Of a stretch of DNA of 64,000 bases, positions 61,923-64,000 are shown piece by piece; the stretch's first letter is position 1, and every line of letters begins with the position of its first letter. A program made the position numbers and the translations under genes. Origin of the DNA: Polyangium fumosum (GTDB lineage: Bacteria > Myxococcota_A > Polyangia > Polyangiales > Polyangiaceae); contig NZ_SSMQ01000047.1 of NCBI RefSeq assembly GCF_005144585.1, positions 35,109 to 99,108 on the forward strand, written 5' to 3'. The notes under the pieces are model-generated. The model saw nothing but the letters and a program-made list of their open reading frames with translations, was not told where the DNA came from and did no database searches.

Positions 61923-62459
61923 ATGCAACTTCGTAGGCGACAGCTTCCCCTCTTCCTCTCGATCCTCGCGGCTCTCTTCCTGTTCGGCGGCAGCGCCTTC
62001 GCCGAGGACTGGAAACTCACGGGCTCCGGGATCCGGGTCAAGACCGTGGTCCTCGTCGACGTGAACGTCTACCAGATCTCGCACTTCATCAAGGGCGCCG
62101 TCGAGAAGTCGAAGAAGGCCGTGATCGACGCGGACATCGACAAGAAGTTCGAGTGGACGATGAAGCGCGACGTGGATCACGAGAAGGTCGTGCAGACGCT
62201 GCGCGATGCGTTCGCGATGAACGGCTACGCGGACAAGGGCAAGATCGACAAGTTCCTCGCCGCCTTCTCCCGCGAGCTCAAGGAGAACTCCAAGATCACG
62301 ATCGTGTACGACGCCGCGAAGAAGGCCACGACGGTCTCCGTGGGCGGCGGCGGCAGCGCGACGGTCGACGGCGTCGACTTCATGAAGGGCGTTTGGGCCA
62401 TCTGGTTCGGCAAGATCGACCAGCCGAAGCTCGGCGACGCGCTCATCAGCAAGCTGTGA
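61923..62459 (+). CDS. Chalcone isomerase-like periplasmic protein (178 aa)
   Basis: A signal peptide (about 1-27, cut after Ala-Phe-Ala) precedes a domain with Thr-Gly-Ser-Gly-Ile-Arg-Val-Lys, Val-Asn-Val-Tyr-Gln-Ile, and a C-terminal Trp-Phe-Gly-Lys, the pattern of the bacterial chalcone-isomerase-like family. Those proteins usually bind fatty acids or similar ligands rather than chalcones. It ends 34 bases before a terminator stem. Confidence 0.75.
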   Translation: MQLRRRQLPLFLSILAALFLFGGSAFAEDWKLTGSGIRVKTVVLVDVNVYQISHFIKGAVEKSKKAVIDADIDKKFEWTMKRDVDHEKVVQTLRDAFAMNGYADKGKIDKFLAAFSRELKENSKITIVYDAAKKATTVSVGGGGSATVDGVDFMKGVWAIWFGKIDQPKLGDALISKL

Positions 62460-62493
62460 ACGAAGACGCGGCGCCCTCGGCTCCGCGCAAAGA

Positions 62494-62539
62494 GGCCGGC
62501 TGCTCGTCACGACAAGCGACGACGCCGGCCTTCGTTTTT
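62494..62539 (+). terminator. Rho-independent terminator after the chalcone isomerase-like gene
   Basis: GGCCGGC (62494-62500) pairs with GCCGGCC (62524-62530), extended by TCGTC/GACGA, and is followed by TTCGTTTTT. It lies 34 bases after the stop. Confidence 0.8.
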
Positions 62540-62589
62540 CCCGGCCTCCTTGCCCGCCGCGGCCCACGGCGACAAGCTCCGCGCCTCGC

Positions 62590-63843
62590 ATGGCCCGCGC
62601 CCTCTTTTCACACTCAGGGCTACGCTCGGACGAGCCGAGCTGCGCCCCGAACCCCTTCACCCAGCGAACCGACTGGGATCGCACCGAAAATCCGCTGACC
62701 ACGCTTCTCGCCGCCGCCGCGCGCGCGGGTCGCGAGCTCACCGACCTCACGGAGTCGAACCCCACGCGCGCCGGGATCGTCGACACGGAGCCGCTCGTCG
62801 CCCTGCTCGGCCATCCCCGCGGCGCGACGTACGCGCCGATCTCGCTCGGCCACCCGAAGGCCCGCGCGGCCGTCGCCGCCTCCTTCCACGAGCGCGGCCT
62901 GCCTGCCCGCGAGGATCGTGTCGTCCTCAGCGCGAGCACCAGCGAGGCGTACACGTGGCTCTTCAAGCTGCTCTGCGAGCGCGGCGATCGGGTGCTCGTC
63001 CCGGCGCCCTCGTACCCGCTCTTCGAGTTCCTCGCGCGGCTCGAAGACGTCGAGCTCGCCGCGTACCCGCTCGTCCGCGAGGAGGGGTTTCGTATCGATC
63101 TCGGCGCGCTCGATCGTGCCGCCGAAGAAGCGCAGGGCCACGCGCGTGCGATCGTCCTCGTGCACCCGAACAACCCCACGGGCACGTTCGTGCGTCGCGA
63201 CGAGGCGGCCGAGGTCGGGAGGATCGCCGCGCGTCACGGCATGGCGCTCATCGTGGACGAGGTCTTCGCCGAGTATCCGCACGGCGCGCTGCCCGCGGAT
63301 CGGCTCCCGAGCTTCGCGGGCGAGCGCGAGGCGCTCACATTCGTGCTCGGCGGCCTCTCGAAGAGCCTGCTCCTCCCGCAATGCAAGCTCGGCTGGACGC
63401 TCGTCTACGGCCCCGACGCGCTTTGCGACGAGGCGATCGCGCGGCTCGAGCTCATCGCGGACACGTACCTCTCAGCCTCGACGCCGGTCCAGCTCGCGCT
63501 CCCGGAGCTGCTCGCTGCGCGCGCCTCGGTGCAAGGGCCCGTCCGCGCGCGGACCGCGGAAAACCTCGCGGCGCTCGACCGCGCGCTCGTGGCCGCGGGG
63601 GAGGACGCCGCGGTCCGGCGCCTGCCCACGGACGGCGGCTGGTACGCGATCCTCGAAGTGCCGCGGACGCGCGACGAGGATGCCTGGGTCGAAACGCTCG
63701 TGCGAGAGCACGGCATCGTCGTGCATCCGGGGTATTTCTTCGACATGGAGCGCGAGGGGTTTCTCGTGGTCAGCCTGCTCCCGCGCCCCGAGGTCTTCGC
63801 GCGGGCGATCGAGATCGTCGTCACGTCCGTCGCGAAAGGTTGA
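62590..63843 (+). CDS. PLP-dependent aminotransferase (class I/II, 417 aa)
   Basis: Fold-type I aminotransferase: Pro-Asn-Asn-Pro-Thr-Gly near residue 195, Val-Asp-Glu-Val-Phe near 222, and Gly-Gly-Leu-Ser-Lys-Ser with the PLP-binding Lys near 258. It should transfer an amino group between an amino acid and a 2-oxo acid in the cytoplasm; substrate unknown. The C-terminal Gly-Gly-Trp-Tyr-Ala-Ile segment and Gly-Tyr-Phe-Phe match alanine/MalY-like members. Confidence 0.85.
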   Translation: MARALFSHSGLRSDEPSCAPNPFTQRTDWDRTENPLTTLLAAAARAGRELTDLTESNPTRAGIVDTEPLVALLGHPRGATYAPISLGHPKARAAVAASFHERGLPAREDRVVLSASTSEAYTWLFKLLCERGDRVLVPAPSYPLFEFLARLEDVELAAYPLVREEGFRIDLGALDRAAEEAQGHARAIVLVHPNNPTGTFVRRDEAAEVGRIAARHGMALIVDEVFAEYPHGALPADRLPSFAGEREALTFVLGGLSKSLLLPQCKLGWTLVYGPDALCDEAIARLELIADTYLSASTPVQLALPELLAARASVQGPVRARTAENLAALDRALVAAGEDAAVRRLPTDGGWYAILEVPRTRDEDAWVETLVREHGIVVHPGYFFDMEREGFLVVSLLPRPEVFARAIEIVVTSVAKG

Positions 63844-63877
63844 GCGCCGCGACGGATCGCCTAGGATGCGCCGCATG

Positions 63878-64000
63878 GTGCGTCGTGAGGAGATCGACCA
63901 AACGGCCGGGACACCGGTTCGAGGGTCGGTCTTGCGCTGCACGTCTCCAACGGGTGAGAGTCCCGTCCGGGTAAGCGCCGGAGCGCCCGGTAGCAGGCCC
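63878..64000 (+). mobile_element. Probable 5' end of a group II intron, cut by the window edge
   Basis: The sequence starts with GTGCG at 63878, the 5' consensus of group II introns, and continues with a structured RNA-like run whose stem ACGGG(TGAGAGT)CCCGT at about 63949-63965 matches a conserved domain I hairpin of bacterial introns. The rest, with the intron-encoded protein, would lie outside. An ATG directly before it (63875) is also open in frame to the edge, so a coding explanation is not excluded. Confidence 0.5.

Noticed and set aside
63907..63935. tRNA T-arm-like ggttcgag near the right edge
   Set aside because: No acceptor stem, anticodon arm or CCA is found around it; the surroundings fit an intron domain I better.

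Overview
The window is high-G+C DNA of a myxobacterium, most likely of the Polyangium/Sorangium group. The evidence is the run of lipoproteins with Gly-Gly and poly-Ser linkers, a MopE-type metal-binding lipoprotein, an AgmX-like protein, a serine/threonine kinase next to a giant TPR protein, and ABC, ExbBD/TonB and cytochrome lipoproteins of deltaproteobacterial type. Assignment to the group is inference; no rRNA or tRNA gene is present.

Positions 1 to about 21,120 form an integrated mobile element. Three genes run leftward off the window edge (1-2368), ending in a truncated cysteine-rich protein. A rightward block of 13 tightly packed genes (2539-14411) looks like a virion morphogenesis operon: five products carry predicted membrane segments, one is a large membrane-anchored peptidoglycan hydrolase, one has a transglutaminase-like Cys-His-Asp triad, and one (3981-4850, followed by a 17-bp-stem terminator) is a candidate capsid protein. 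No terminase, portal, tail or tape-measure gene is visible. A 125-residue protein carries the exact active-site signature of CDP-alcohol phosphatidyltransferases, which is unexpected in a phage. My working hypothesis is a tailless, lipid-containing provirus with its own phospholipid-type enzyme. A leftward operon (21115-14530) of mostly overlapping genes carries two DNA methyltransferases, zinc-site proteins, a tyrosine recombinase, a Ser/Gly-repeat lipoprotein and a ParB-like protein. Both operons converge on a terminator near 14.49 kb.

From 21.2 kb the DNA is host chromosome: a lipoprotein, an ATPase with a degenerate P-loop, a thioredoxin-fold membrane protein, a kinase/TPR pair, two acyltransferases, an epimerase, a DUF5916 outer-membrane-type protein, several lipoproteins, HMG-CoA lyase, PurF, a triheme lipoprotein, a TonB/ExbD/ExbB cluster, TruD, a HAD-IG nucleotidase, an ABC exporter pair, a GH13 enzyme and an aminotransferase. 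Hidden at 38201-38431 is a SelW/Rdx-family selenoprotein gene whose UGA at codon 11 is read as selenocysteine; ordinary gene calling would miss it.

Two intergenic regions (36246-36550, 45205-46010) hold inverted pairs of one palindromic repeat family. The right edge appears to be the 5' end of a group II intron (63878 onward).
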